From: CF-167 sp963695195
GTDB lineage: Bacteria; Chloroflexota; Limnocylindria; QHBO01
Length of the DNA stretch: 64,000 nucleotides
Assembly (NCBI GenBank): GCA_963695195.1
Contig: CAVOGE010000007.1
Span: forward strand, 1-64,000
Direction: 5' to 3'
Below are positions 34,449 to 42,565 of the stretch, in pieces. Position 1 is the stretch's first letter. Each line of letters opens with the position of its first letter. The notes under the pieces are model-generated. The model did not search any database. It was given only the letters and a program-made list of their open reading frames with translations, and was not told the DNA's origin. Both the position numbers and the translations under genes were made by a program.

Positions 34449-35653
34449 GACGCTCTCCTCGGGAGGCGCATGACCACCTCGGTGCCTGCGCCCGGTCGGC
34501 TGTGGACATCCGCGGTCCCGCCGTGCCGCTCGAGGCGGCCGATGATCGAGTCCGCAATCCCCCGTCGGTCGGTCGCCACCGCATCCGGGTCGAAGCCGCT
34601 GCCCTGGTCGCGCACGTAGGCGCTGATGGCGTCGTCCTCGACCTCCACGAAGACCGATACCTCCGTCTCCCCCGAGTGCCGCGCGGCATTGAGCGTCGCC
34701 TCGCCCACCGCGGCGACGAGCGCGCGCGCTCGTTCGTCGAGTGCCGCGTCGCCGACCGTGATCGCCTCGACCTTGACGTGCTGGTCGCGCTCAACGCGGC
34801 CGGCCATGGCATCGATCGCATCGCGGACACGAGCCCCGGCAAGGCTCGGCTCGCGCCCGTACAGCCAGCTGCGCAGTTCGCGTTCCTGTGTGCGCGCCAG
34901 GCTGACCATCTCGCGCTCGGCGGGTGCGCGCTGGATGAGCGCCAGCGTCTGCAGCACGGAGTCATGGAGGTGCGCGGCCATCTCGGCGCGTGCCTCGGTG
35001 CGGACGCGCGTGCTGCGCTCCTCGATCAGCTCACGGCCGATGCTCCATACCCACGGCCCACCGATCAGCGCCAGCCCGGCGATTGCCACCATCGCGGCCA
35101 GCAGCATGCTGCCGGCCGTGGCGAGCGACGCCTCGGCGGCCAGGGGCACCGCCAGGCCACCCAGGATCAGGAGGATGCCGATGGCGACCCGCGGAATCGA
35201 TCGTCGGCCGCTGATCACCATCTCCCACGGTGAGCGGCCGCGTCGCTCCTCGCCGCTCCTGGCCCACAGCACCGCGAAGCCGACCGCCGCGAGCGAGACC
35301 GGCCAGGCCAGCGCCTCGCCGAACCAGAACCCGGAGACGAACAGGAGCAGGAGGATGCCGGCGAGAATCAGGGCAGCACCCAGCGCCTGGCGGAGCGTGG
35401 GCCGGGTCAGCGTTCGGCGACGAGCCGGCGCGGGCGAGTCGGCCGCCTCCAGGGGCGCCAACAGCCAGGCCAGCAGGTACACCACGATCCCGAATCCGAA
35501 CGCTGCCGCGAGCACGACGAACGCAATCCGAACCGTCAGCGGCTCGATGCCCAGGTGGTGACCGATCCCCGCGGCGACCCCGGCAATCACCCGGTCGCTC
35601 CGGCTGCGCTCGAGGCGTGGCCGGTGCGCCCCGACCATCCCAACCTGTGCCAT
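34445..35653 (-). CDS. PspC-domain sensor histidine kinase (402 aa)
   Basis: Residues 15-70 form a PspC domain (SDRVIAGVAAGIGHHLGIEP and a first membrane helix). Several further membrane helices (LGAALILAGILLLLFVSGFW, SMLLAAMVAIAGLALIGG) follow. The HisKA_3 dimerisation helix has the phospho-His in EMAAHLHDSVLQTLAL (H230), and the ATPase domain has GEATLNAARHSG, DQGSGFDPDA and GIADSIIGRLERHGGT. It belongs to the NarL/LiaS-type envelope-stress kinases. ATG at 35653 (MAQVGMVGAH) is preferred to an upstream frame. Confidence 0.92.
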   Translation of the reverse strand: MAQVGMVGAHRPRLERSRSDRVIAGVAAGIGHHLGIEPLTVRIAFVVLAAAFGFGIVVYLLAWLLAPLEAADSPAPARRRTLTRPTLRQALGAALILAGILLLLFVSGFWFGEALAWPVSLAAVGFAVLWARSGEERRGRSPWEMVISGRRSIPRVAIGILLILGGLAVPLAAEASLATAGSMLLAAMVAIAGLALIGGPWVWSIGRELIEERSTRVRTEARAEMAAHLHDSVLQTLALIQRAPAEREMVSLARTQERELRSWLYGREPSLAGARVRDAIDAMAGRVERDQHVKVEAITVGDAALDERARALVAAVGEATLNAARHSGETEVSVFVEVEDDAISAYVRDQGSGFDPDAVATDRRGIADSIIGRLERHGGTADVHSRPGAGTEVVMRLPRRAS

Positions 35654-35694
35654 GGCCGCATGTTCCCACACCGCCGGGATGCGGACGATCGGGG

Positions 35695-35739
35695 ATGACC
35701 CTGAGCCTGCGGCGCGACAGGTCAGGGTCATTTCAGGGT
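35695..35739. promoter_or_regulatory. Inverted and direct TCAGGGT repeats in the divergent PspC promoter
   Basis: ATGACCCTGA (35695-35704) is an exact inverted copy of TCAGGGTCAT (35722-35731), and a third TCAGGGTG lies at 35733-35740, 11 bp from the second. They lie between the kinase and the LiaF-like operon and are a good candidate for the response-regulator binding site. Confidence 0.6.
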
Positions 35740-35784
35740 GCTCCCCGATAGCGAGCCGCGTGACTGCGGCCCAAGATCTGGGTC

Positions 35785-36903
35785 ATGACCAGCAACGAGA
35801 CGGATCGCGTCGGTACGCCGGGCCGCCCCCTGCGACGACGCACCGCCGATCGGGTGATCGGCGGCGTAGCCGGAGGACTGGGCGACTACTTCAATGTCGA
35901 TCCACTGCTCTTCCGCATCGGCTTCGTGGGGCTGATCATCTTCGGCGGCGCTGGGCTGGTGCTCTACATCATCGGCTGGCTCCTTCTCCCGGCCGAGGGG
36001 CGGGACGTCTCCATGCTCGAAGGCTTCCTGCGGCGACTGGCGCTGACGCCGCGACGGATCGGGTGGGTCGCGCTGGCGATCGTCGTCTTCCTCCTGTTCA
36101 CCAGCGCCATGAACAGCGGCGGCTACTACTCGCTTCGCGAAGGGCCACTCGGGATTCCGGGGGTCATCTGGGCGCTGGGCGTGATGGTGGCCGGGGTCCT
36201 GCTGCTTCGCCGTCACGAGGCGGTCCCGGCGGGGGCGCCCCAATCCGCCATTGCGACGCAGCCGCGTACGGCGCCCGTGCGCGCCGCCCCTCGCCCCCGC
36301 TCCCCGTTGGCGTGGTACATGGTCGCCGCGATGCTGATGGCCACCGGCCTGCTTGCCCTCATCGGTCGGGCAGCCGACGTGGAAGTCACACCCGGCCAGT
36401 TCTTCGGCGCGGTACTCGCCATCGTCGGCATCGGCCTGGTGATCGGTGCCTGGTGGGGGCGCGCCAGGATCCTGATCCTCCTCGCGATCCTGCTGGCGCC
36501 TCTCGCCGTGACCGCCAGCTTCGTGACCGCGCCCCTCGAAGGCGGGGTCGGCGCCCCGCGCTTCACACCCGCAAACGCCGCCGAGCTGCGTGACGAGTAC
36601 CGCCTGATGAGCGGGACGCTGACGGTGGACCTGTCCGAGCTGAGCGTCGGCACGCGATCGGTCGACATCGGCGCCAGCGTCGCCGTCGGCCAGCTCGTGG
36701 TCATCCTGCCGCTCAACGCGTCAGTCGAGCTGCGCGCGCGGGCCGGGGCCGGGCAGGTGACGATCTTCAATGACTACAACGTCGGCACAAGCCTGGACGA
36801 TGTCTACGTCCGCCGTCACCAGACCGGAACGAGCTACATCCTCGACCTCGAGGTCGGCATCGGGGAAGTGCTCGTCATCACCGATATCGGAGGGGACTAC
36901 TGA
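35785..36903 (+). CDS. PspC-domain, LiaF-like membrane protein (372 aa)
   Basis: N-terminal PspC domain RRTADRVIGGVAGGLGDYFN, LLFRIGFVGLIIFGGAGLVL and YIIGWLLLPAEG. Further membrane helices (RIGWVALAIVVFLLFTSAMN, GVIWALGVMVAGVLLLRR, MVAAMLMATGLLALIGRAA, GRARILILLAILLAPLAVT) precede a C-terminal soluble beta-helix domain (LTVDLSELSVGTRSVDIGAS, VGQLVVILPLNASVELRARA). The latter matches the LiaF/YvqF C-terminal module. In LiaFSR systems LiaF restrains the kinase LiaS; here it is divergent from the kinase/regulator pair and probably has that role. Confidence 0.85.
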   Translation: MTSNETDRVGTPGRPLRRRTADRVIGGVAGGLGDYFNVDPLLFRIGFVGLIIFGGAGLVLYIIGWLLLPAEGRDVSMLEGFLRRLALTPRRIGWVALAIVVFLLFTSAMNSGGYYSLREGPLGIPGVIWALGVMVAGVLLLRRHEAVPAGAPQSAIATQPRTAPVRAAPRPRSPLAWYMVAAMLMATGLLALIGRAADVEVTPGQFFGAVLAIVGIGLVIGAWWGRARILILLAILLAPLAVTASFVTAPLEGGVGAPRFTPANAAELRDEYRLMSGTLTVDLSELSVGTRSVDIGASVAVGQLVVILPLNASVELRARAGAGQVTIFNDYNVGTSLDDVYVRRHQTGTSYILDLEVGIGEVLVITDIGGDY

Positions 36904-37106
36904 TGGCACGCCACCCGGTCGACCTGCTCTCGTTCAGCGCCGGGGTGCTGGTGCTGGCGCTTGGGCTCCTGCTCCTCACCGGTGGCGTCAGCGCTGTACC
37001 GATGGAGTGGGTCGGGCCGGCCGTGGCGATCGCCCTGGGCGTGTTGATCGTCCTCGCCGCGCGACCGCGGGCTGGGAACGAGTCAGACCCGACCACCCGT
37101 GCATGA
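36903..37106 (+). CDS. Small membrane protein (67 aa)
   Basis: Two hydrophobic helices: LLSFSAGVLVLALGLLLLTG and WVGPAVAIALGVLIVLA. A short basic tail follows. ATG overlaps the stop of the LiaF-like gene (TGATG), so it belongs to that operon. No family recognised. Confidence 0.7.
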   Translation: MARHPVDLLSFSAGVLVLALGLLLLTGGVSAVPMEWVGPAVAIALGVLIVLAARPRAGNESDPTTRA

Positions 37107-37127
37107 TGTTCCGTTGCACGCCGGAAT

Positions 37128-37277
37128 GTTCCGCCCCACGGATCTAACGATCAACCCTGGACCGATCAAGCCTGATTTCGGCCCATTTCGACCCGGATAG
37201 AGACCAGGAATTGCGGGCCGTGGGAATTCCGACCTCTTCCTGACCGATGCGTGATCGTTGGATCCGCCCGGTGGAAC
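37128..37277 (+). repeat. 150-bp TIR element, copy C
   Basis: Begins GTTCCGCCCCACGGATCTAA and ends TGATCGTTGGATCCGCCCGG with TGGAAC. Located between the 67-residue membrane protein and the ATP-grasp gene. Confidence 0.88.
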
Positions 37278-37363
37278 CAGAGGCGTGAGGGCGGCTTGAG
37301 GGACGCGTAGCCCCACCCCCCCTCTTGCCCACTCCCCCTTCTCCCTGCACACTGCGCGGCCAG

Positions 37364-38527
37364 ATGAATTTCGTCTTCCTCTCCCCGCATTTCCCGCCGA
37401 ACTGGTACCTCTTCGCCACGGCGCTTCGCGACGTGGGGGCGACCGTGCTGGGCATCGCCGACGCCCAGGACCACGAGCTGCGGCCGGAGCTGCGCGACGC
37501 CCTCAGCGGCTACTACCGCGTCGACGACATGAACGACTACGGTCAGCTCGTCCGCGCGCTTGCCTACTTCACGCACGAGCACGGCAAGCTGGACCGCCTC
37601 GACTCCCTGAACGAGTGGTGGCTGGAGGCAGAGGCCCAGCTGCGCACCGACTTCAACATCCCGGGGATCACCACCGCAGAGATCGGGCGGATGAAGCGCA
37701 AGTCGGCCATGAAGCGCCTCTTCGTGCGTGCCGGCCTCACCCCCGGGGGCGGCCGGGTCTGCCGCTCGCCCCGCGCAGCCCGCGCCTACGCGGCGGAGGT
37801 CGGCTACCCGCTCGTCGCCAAGCCGGACGCCGGGGTCGGTGCCGCGGCGACCTTCAAGCTGGAGAACGACGCCGACCTGGAGCAGTACCTGGCCGAAAAG
37901 CCACCGGTCAACTACATCCTGGAGCAGTACCTGACCGGCACGCTGCTCACCTACGACGGGCTGGTGGACTGGCAGGGCGAGGTCGCCTTCGACAGCAGCT
38001 TCTACTACAGCACCGGCGTGATGGAGGCGGTCAACGACGACACCGACATCTGGTACTGCATCACGCGCGCCATCCCGCCCGACGTGGAGGCAGCTGGCAG
38101 GGCCATCGTGCGCACATTCCGGATCCGCGAGCGTGCCTTCCACTTCGAGTTCTTCCGGCAGCCCGACGGCACCCTCGCCCCGCTGGAGATCAACGTCCGG
38201 CCGCCCGGCGGCATGACCACCGACATGTTCAACATCGCCAACGAGATCGATTTCTATCGGGCCTGGGCGAGCATGGTCGTCCACGGCAAGATCGACCAGG
38301 TGCCGAGCCGGGCGTTTGCGTGTGCCTACGTCGGGCGCAAGCATCGGTTTACGTACGAACTGAGCCACGAACAGGTGCTCGCTGCATACGCCGACATGGT
38401 CGCGGCGCACACGCCCATCTCCGGCATCTTCGCGCCGGCCATCGGCGACTACGGCTACATCCTTCACGACCCCGATGAGGCCCGCGTCACCGCCGCCGCT
38501 GGCGCCATCCAGGCCAAGACCGCCTGA
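37364..38527 (+). CDS. ATP-grasp family ligase (387 aa)
   Basis: N-terminal Rossmann-like MNFVFLSPHFPPNWYLFATA. The ATP-grasp lobe reads EVGYPLVAKPDAGVGAAATF (nucleotide-binding Lys), INYILEQYLTG-like NYILEQYLTGTLLTYDGLV, and FHFEFFRQPDGTLAPLEINV-RPPGG with the metal-binding Glu and Asn (E..N.R). These enzymes join a carboxylate to an amine via acyl phosphate. ATG at 37364 is chosen because the preceding region is the TIR element and a Pro-rich stretch. The stop overlaps the esterase start (TGATG), so the two are a unit. Confidence 0.85.
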   Translation: MNFVFLSPHFPPNWYLFATALRDVGATVLGIADAQDHELRPELRDALSGYYRVDDMNDYGQLVRALAYFTHEHGKLDRLDSLNEWWLEAEAQLRTDFNIPGITTAEIGRMKRKSAMKRLFVRAGLTPGGGRVCRSPRAARAYAAEVGYPLVAKPDAGVGAAATFKLENDADLEQYLAEKPPVNYILEQYLTGTLLTYDGLVDWQGEVAFDSSFYYSTGVMEAVNDDTDIWYCITRAIPPDVEAAGRAIVRTFRIRERAFHFEFFRQPDGTLAPLEINVRPPGGMTTDMFNIANEIDFYRAWASMVVHGKIDQVPSRAFACAYVGRKHRFTYELSHEQVLAAYADMVAAHTPISGIFAPAIGDYGYILHDPDEARVTAAAGAIQAKTA

Positions 38528-39279
38528 TGAGGACCGATACGCGCCTCGCCTTCTCCCCCGCCCTGGGCCATGACCTCGAGCACCGTCGCTATGCCGCGGA
38601 CGGAGGGGTGGCCGCGGGAGCCCAGCCGATCCTCGCCTTTCCCTCGATGAACGGGCGAGTCTGGGACTGGGAGAACTTCGGGATGGTCGAATCGATCCGC
38701 CACCTGATCGATGCGGGGCGGGTGACCCTGTACGTGACCGATGGGATCGACTGGCAGTCGTGGACCGCGGAGGAGAAGCCGCCCGCGGAACGGGCCGTCC
38801 GCCACAACGACTTTGATGCCTACCTGGTGGGCGAGCTGCTGCCGCTGATCCGGGAGGAGACCGGGCGCGCGACCCTTTGGGCCAGCGGCTGCTCGATGGG
38901 CGGCTTCCACTCGAGCAGCCTCTTCGTGCGACATCCCGAGCTGGTGGATGGGCTGCTCGCCATATCGGGCGTGTACCGGCTGAGCCGCTTCATCGGGGAG
39001 TACCTGGATCCTTCGGTGGTGGCCGCATCCCCGCTCGACTACCTGTCGGGCGCGGTCGATCCCGCGCGGCTTGCGCTGTACCGCCGGGCGCGCGTCGCGT
39101 TCTGCGTCGGGCAGGGGGCGTGGGAGGACGAGATGGTCGCCGACACCCGTGCCATGGAGGAGCGGCTGGCGTCCCTTGGCGTCCCCGCCTTCGTGGATTA
39201 CTGGGGCCATGACGTGAACCACGACTGGCCGTGGTGGGCCAAGATGCTCCCCTACCACTTGGAGCGCCTGCTCGGGTAG
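38527..39279 (+). CDS. Esterase-like alpha/beta hydrolase (250 aa)
   Basis: TLWASGCSMGGFHSSSLFVR gives the nucleophile elbow GCSMGG (catalytic Ser), and YWGHDVNHDWPWWAKMLPYH supplies His near the C-terminus; Asp candidates lie in between. This is the putative-esterase (esterase D/antigen 85-like) fold. No signal peptide. Translational coupling to the ATP-grasp gene suggests that it trims or activates the ligase's substrate or product. Confidence 0.85.
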   Translation: MRTDTRLAFSPALGHDLEHRRYAADGGVAAGAQPILAFPSMNGRVWDWENFGMVESIRHLIDAGRVTLYVTDGIDWQSWTAEEKPPAERAVRHNDFDAYLVGELLPLIREETGRATLWASGCSMGGFHSSSLFVRHPELVDGLLAISGVYRLSRFIGEYLDPSVVAASPLDYLSGAVDPARLALYRRARVAFCVGQGAWEDEMVADTRAMEERLASLGVPAFVDYWGHDVNHDWPWWAKMLPYHLERLLG

Positions 39280-39323
39280 TGCCTCCGCCCGGCGTGTCCC
39301 GCCCGCCCGCCGGCCGGCGTGGT

Positions 39324-39463
39324 GTTCCGCCCCATTGATCTAACGATCAACCTTGGGCCGAAAAGGCCCCAAATCGGCCCAGGTACAGGTCGGAATTCCC
39401 TCCACAAGGGAATACTGGCCCCAATCTCGCGGATGCTTGATCGTTGGATCCGCCCGGTGGAAC
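39324..39463 (+). repeat. 140-bp TIR element, copy D
   Basis: Begins GTTCCGCCCCATTGATCTAA and ends TGATCGTTGGATCCGCCCGG with TGGAAC. Middle inverted repeat GGAATTCCC/GGGAATAC. Located between the esterase and MBL-fold genes. Confidence 0.88.
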
Positions 39464-39543
39464 ACGGCGCTGGCGCCAGCACCGACGCTGGCGCTGGCGG
39501 CGCGCCGCGCACGAAGCGAGACACGCGGGTCTAGGATTCCCCC

Positions 39544-40257
39544 ATGGCAAATCTGCGCATCACCAGGCTCGGACATGGCGGCGTTCTGTATCGGTCTCCG
39601 GGGGAGAAATGGCTCTGGATTGACCGATGGAGCGGCTCACCGAACTACACGCCGCCGCCGGAGCCACACCGCGTGGATGTCGTGGCCCCGACCCACGGGC
39701 ATTTCGACCATGTCGGCAACGACGCCGCCGATGTCGTCGAGCTCGCGGCTGCCGGTGGCACGGTCGTCTGCTCGCACGAGATGAGCATCTACCTGGCGGG
39801 CCTCGGGGTGGAGGCGGTGGGCATGAACAAGGGCGGTCGGTTCGAGGCGGCGGGGATCGGGCTGACCATGGTCCGTGCCGATCACACCGGCGGCGTCACC
39901 GTCACGGGTGCCGGCGGGGGCGGCGCGGATGCCACGCGTGAGGTCGGCTGCTGGGGCTGGCTGCTCGATTTCGAGGACGGCACCCGCGTCTACCATTCCG
40001 GCGACACCGACCTGTTCAGCGACATGGCGCTCGTCCGCGAGCGCTGGGCGCCTTCGATCGCAGTGCTGCCGATCGGCGGGCACTACACCATGGGTCCAGC
40101 CGATGCCGCCCGCGCGGTGGCCCTGATCGGCGCCGAGACGGTGATCCCGGTCCATTACGCCACCTTCCCGATCCTGACCGGCACACCTGCCGAGCTCCAG
40201 GCGGCGACACCGGCGACGGTCGTTCCGCTCGAGCCGGGCGAGACCTGGGAGGCCTGA
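39544..40257 (+). CDS. MBL-fold metal-dependent hydrolase (237 aa)
   Basis: VDVVAPTHGHFDHVGNDAAD holds the HxHxDH metal motif, VRADHTGGVTVTG the next His, and RVYHSGDTDLFSDM the bridging Asp; PVHYATFP gives the last His. This is the UPF0173/UlaG-like group of metallo-beta-lactamase-fold hydrolases. The adjacent gene starts 7 bp after its stop. Substrate unknown. Confidence 0.88.
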   Translation: MANLRITRLGHGGVLYRSPGEKWLWIDRWSGSPNYTPPPEPHRVDVVAPTHGHFDHVGNDAADVVELAAAGGTVVCSHEMSIYLAGLGVEAVGMNKGGRFEAAGIGLTMVRADHTGGVTVTGAGGGGADATREVGCWGWLLDFEDGTRVYHSGDTDLFSDMALVRERWAPSIAVLPIGGHYTMGPADAARAVALIGAETVIPVHYATFPILTGTPAELQAATPATVVPLEPGETWEA

Positions 40258-40264
40258 CCGGTCC

Positions 40265-40939
40265 GTGGGCGTGCAAGCTGACGGTTCGGTAGCGCTCTTT
40301 CTGGAGGTCGGCACGAAGCGCGTCTTCGCCGGCGCGCTCGACTGGCCGGGCTGGTCTCGGGGCGGCCGCGACGAAGAGGCGGCGATCGAAAACCTGCTCA
40401 CCCACCAGGACCGATACGCCGCGGTCGTCGACCGCGCCGGCGTGCCGTTCGTCGGCAACGCGCCGGCGTTCATGGTCACAGAGCGGCTGCAGGGGGGATC
40501 GGGCACCGATTTCGGGGTACCCAGCGTCGAGGCAGCCGCCGACGCGCGGCCCCTTGACGCCGCGGAGCTGGTTCGGCAGTCGGTGCTGTTGCGAGCCTGT
40601 TGGGATGCGTTCGACCAGGTGGTCGCATCGGCGCGCGCGGCGCAGATCGAGCTGCGCAAGGGTCCGCGCGGCGGCGGCCGCGACCTCGAAAAGATCGAGG
40701 CGCACGTGTTGGAGGCGGAGGGGGCCTACCTCAGCCAGCTTGGGAGTCGATCGCCGCGACCGCTGACGGCGGCCGCTGTGCGCGAGACCGCGCTGGCCGC
40801 ACTCGCCGCCCGCGCGCGCGGGGAGCCGGTGGCCACGCCTTCGAAGGCGCAGCGCCCCTGGTCGCCTCGCTACTTCGTCCGCCGCGCCGCATGGCACGTG
40901 CTCGACCACGCCTGGGAGATCGAGGACCGCGCGAGCTAG
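40265..40939 (+). CDS. Conserved protein with DinB-like C-terminus (224 aa)
   Basis: N-terminal VALFLEVGTKRVFAGALDWP-GWSRGGRDEEAAIENLL and HQDRYAAVVDRAG define a conserved family of unknown role. The C-terminal part (WSPRYFVRRAAWHVLDHAWE) is like DinB four-helix bundles, where a final W.L.D...H.WE motif is typical. The GTG at 40265 or at 40271 is the start. Co-directional and close to the MBL hydrolase. Confidence 0.65.
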   Translation: MGVQADGSVALFLEVGTKRVFAGALDWPGWSRGGRDEEAAIENLLTHQDRYAAVVDRAGVPFVGNAPAFMVTERLQGGSGTDFGVPSVEAAADARPLDAAELVRQSVLLRACWDAFDQVVASARAAQIELRKGPRGGGRDLEKIEAHVLEAEGAYLSQLGSRSPRPLTAAAVRETALAALAARARGEPVATPSKAQRPWSPRYFVRRAAWHVLDHAWEIEDRAS

Positions 40940-40980
40940 CCGCGGCTAGCTGGGCGCGGCGCCGCGAACCCCGGCACTCC

Positions 40981-41130
40981 TATTACCTCTTGTACTACTA
41001 CAGCGCTTCCGGGCGGGGCAGCGCGCAGCCCCACTACGTATGGTGCTGAGGCGTTGCTGAGACCGTGCGCAGTGTGGCTCGCCAAACCTGTTGAGGGCCG
41101 GGACGTGCTCAAGTAGCACGGGAGGTAATA
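40981..41130. repeat. 150-bp segment bounded by imperfect inverted repeats
   Basis: TATTACCTCTTGTACTAC (40981-40998) and GTAGCACGGGAGGTAATA (41113-41130) are inverted copies with three mismatches in 18. The segment lies alone between convergent genes with no coding frame between. Could be a small MITE-like element or a large transcriptional hairpin. The remaining intergenic sequence around it (40940-41212) shows no gene. Confidence 0.5.
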
Positions 41131-41212
41131 ACGCGCGGAATAGCGCGCGGAGGGCAGCGGACGAGCGAGGGCAGCGCGCACGCCCGGTCGACCGCGGGCG
41201 CCCAGGGACCGA

Positions 41213-42360
41213 CTAGTGCCAGATCGGCGCGTACGCGTGTTCGCCACGAATCAGGTCACCGATGGCGAAGCGCGACAGCCGGAAGATGGCCAGGTCGTCA
41301 TTGGCGCCCGCGCCATCGGTGATCAGTTGCGCGAGCGAGCTCCAATGGCCGGTGCCGTCTTGAAGCCAGTGCCAGAGAAGCCGCAGGCCAGCCAGAAGCC
41401 GTCCGGCCCGGCCGTGCCGATGATCGGACGCTGGTCGGGCGTGATCCCGTCCTGACCGGAGTGCGCCGAGTGGAGGCCGGCGCGCGCGAAGTCGGGCAGG
41501 CGCTGCACGATCCGCTCTGCGGCCCGCTCGATGAAGCCGCGCGCGGCGGCATCGACCGGTGCGTCGGGATCACCCTGGAGCGGGTTGCCGTCCTCGAGCG
41601 CGACCAGCGTCAACGACTCGCCCTCGGGGCGGCAGTAGAAGGCGTTATCGAAGTCGATGAACGCGATGTGGCGCGGCATGTCCGCCGGGCGCCGCACATA
41701 GGCCACGTCGTGACGCCAGACATCGACGGGGATATCAAGGCCGACCATGGCGGCCACCCGGCCGGCCCATGCGCCGGCCGCATTGACCACGATCGGTGCG
41801 TCGAACGAACCGCGTGAGGACTCGACTCCCGCAATCCGACCGCCCGAAACCCGGATCCCGGTCACCTCGCAACCCTGGATCAGTCGGCCGCCGCGAGCCA
41901 CGGCACCGGCCATCAGCGAGCCCGTGGTCTGGGTCGGATCCGCGTAGCCGGAGAGCGGCTCGAACGCGGCCACCTGGTCGTCATCGATCACGACCCCGGG
42001 CAGCAACCGTCGAACCTCATCGGCTTCGATGACGGAGGTCACGATGCCGATCCGCTGCTGCATCGCGACGTTCTCTCGGAGCGCGGCGACTTCGTGTGGC
42101 GGTACGAGCTGCAGGAAGCCGATGTCGGTGAAGCCGCATTCGCCTCCGACCCGGTCACGCCAGTCGCGGAAGTAGGCGTGACTGCGCCAGGCGAGACGCG
42201 CCTCCGCCTCGAGGTCATAGTGCATGCGCACCATGCCGCTCGACCGCCCGGTCGCGCCGGCCGCCACGGTCGCCTTCTCCAGGACCACCGCGCGCAGCCC
42301 GCGCTCGGCGAGGTGGAAGGCGAGCGAGGCACCCTGCACGCCGGCGCCGATGATGATCAC
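41213..42360 (-). CDS. FAD-dependent oxidoreductase (DAO family), one frameshift
   Basis: VIIIGAGVQGASLAFHLAER and VVLEKATVAAGATGRSSGMV are the FAD-binding Rossmann motif and the conserved GR.SG segment; VVNAAGAWAGRVAAMVGLDI, GQDGITPDQRPIIGTAGPDG and ACGFSGTGFKTAPAIGA complete the DadA/glycine-oxidase-like fold. The frame ends early at 41323. One base away, the reading continues LAQLITDGAGANDDLAIFRL and FAIGDLIRGEHAYAPIW to 41213, so an indel near 41335-41345 is clear. GTG at 42360 is the first usable start. It probably oxidises an amine or amino acid. Confidence 0.82.
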
Positions 42361-42435
42361 GTCAGCCGCCTCGGCCCATGGCCGGATGCTAGGGAGGACG
42401 CCCGACAGGGCCAAGTGACCGAATGGCCCGTGATC

Positions 42436-42502
42436 GTCAGACCCGTTCGTGCAGCACGGTTGCACGGATGCACGGTTGCACCGTTGCATGAACGCCCCTG
42501 AC
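42436..42502. repeat. Single TGTCAGG-type hairpin element
   Basis: GTCAG then CCGTTCGTGCAGCACGGTTG at the left pairs with CCGTTGCATGAACG and CCCTGAC at the right. It has two TGCACGG units in the loop, related to the array at 25.6 kb. It sits between the divergent oxidoreductase and ABC genes. Confidence 0.75.
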
Positions 42503-42565
42503 GGGACGGGAGCCGGCCTGAAAGGCCCCTCCCGGCCACCAACCACCCCGGCTAGAATCCCCGAC

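Noticed and set aside
37166..38467. A 433-codon minus-strand open frame opposite the ATP-grasp gene
   Set aside because: Shadow of the ATP-grasp gene, whose motifs are clear on the plus strand; it also covers TIR copy C.
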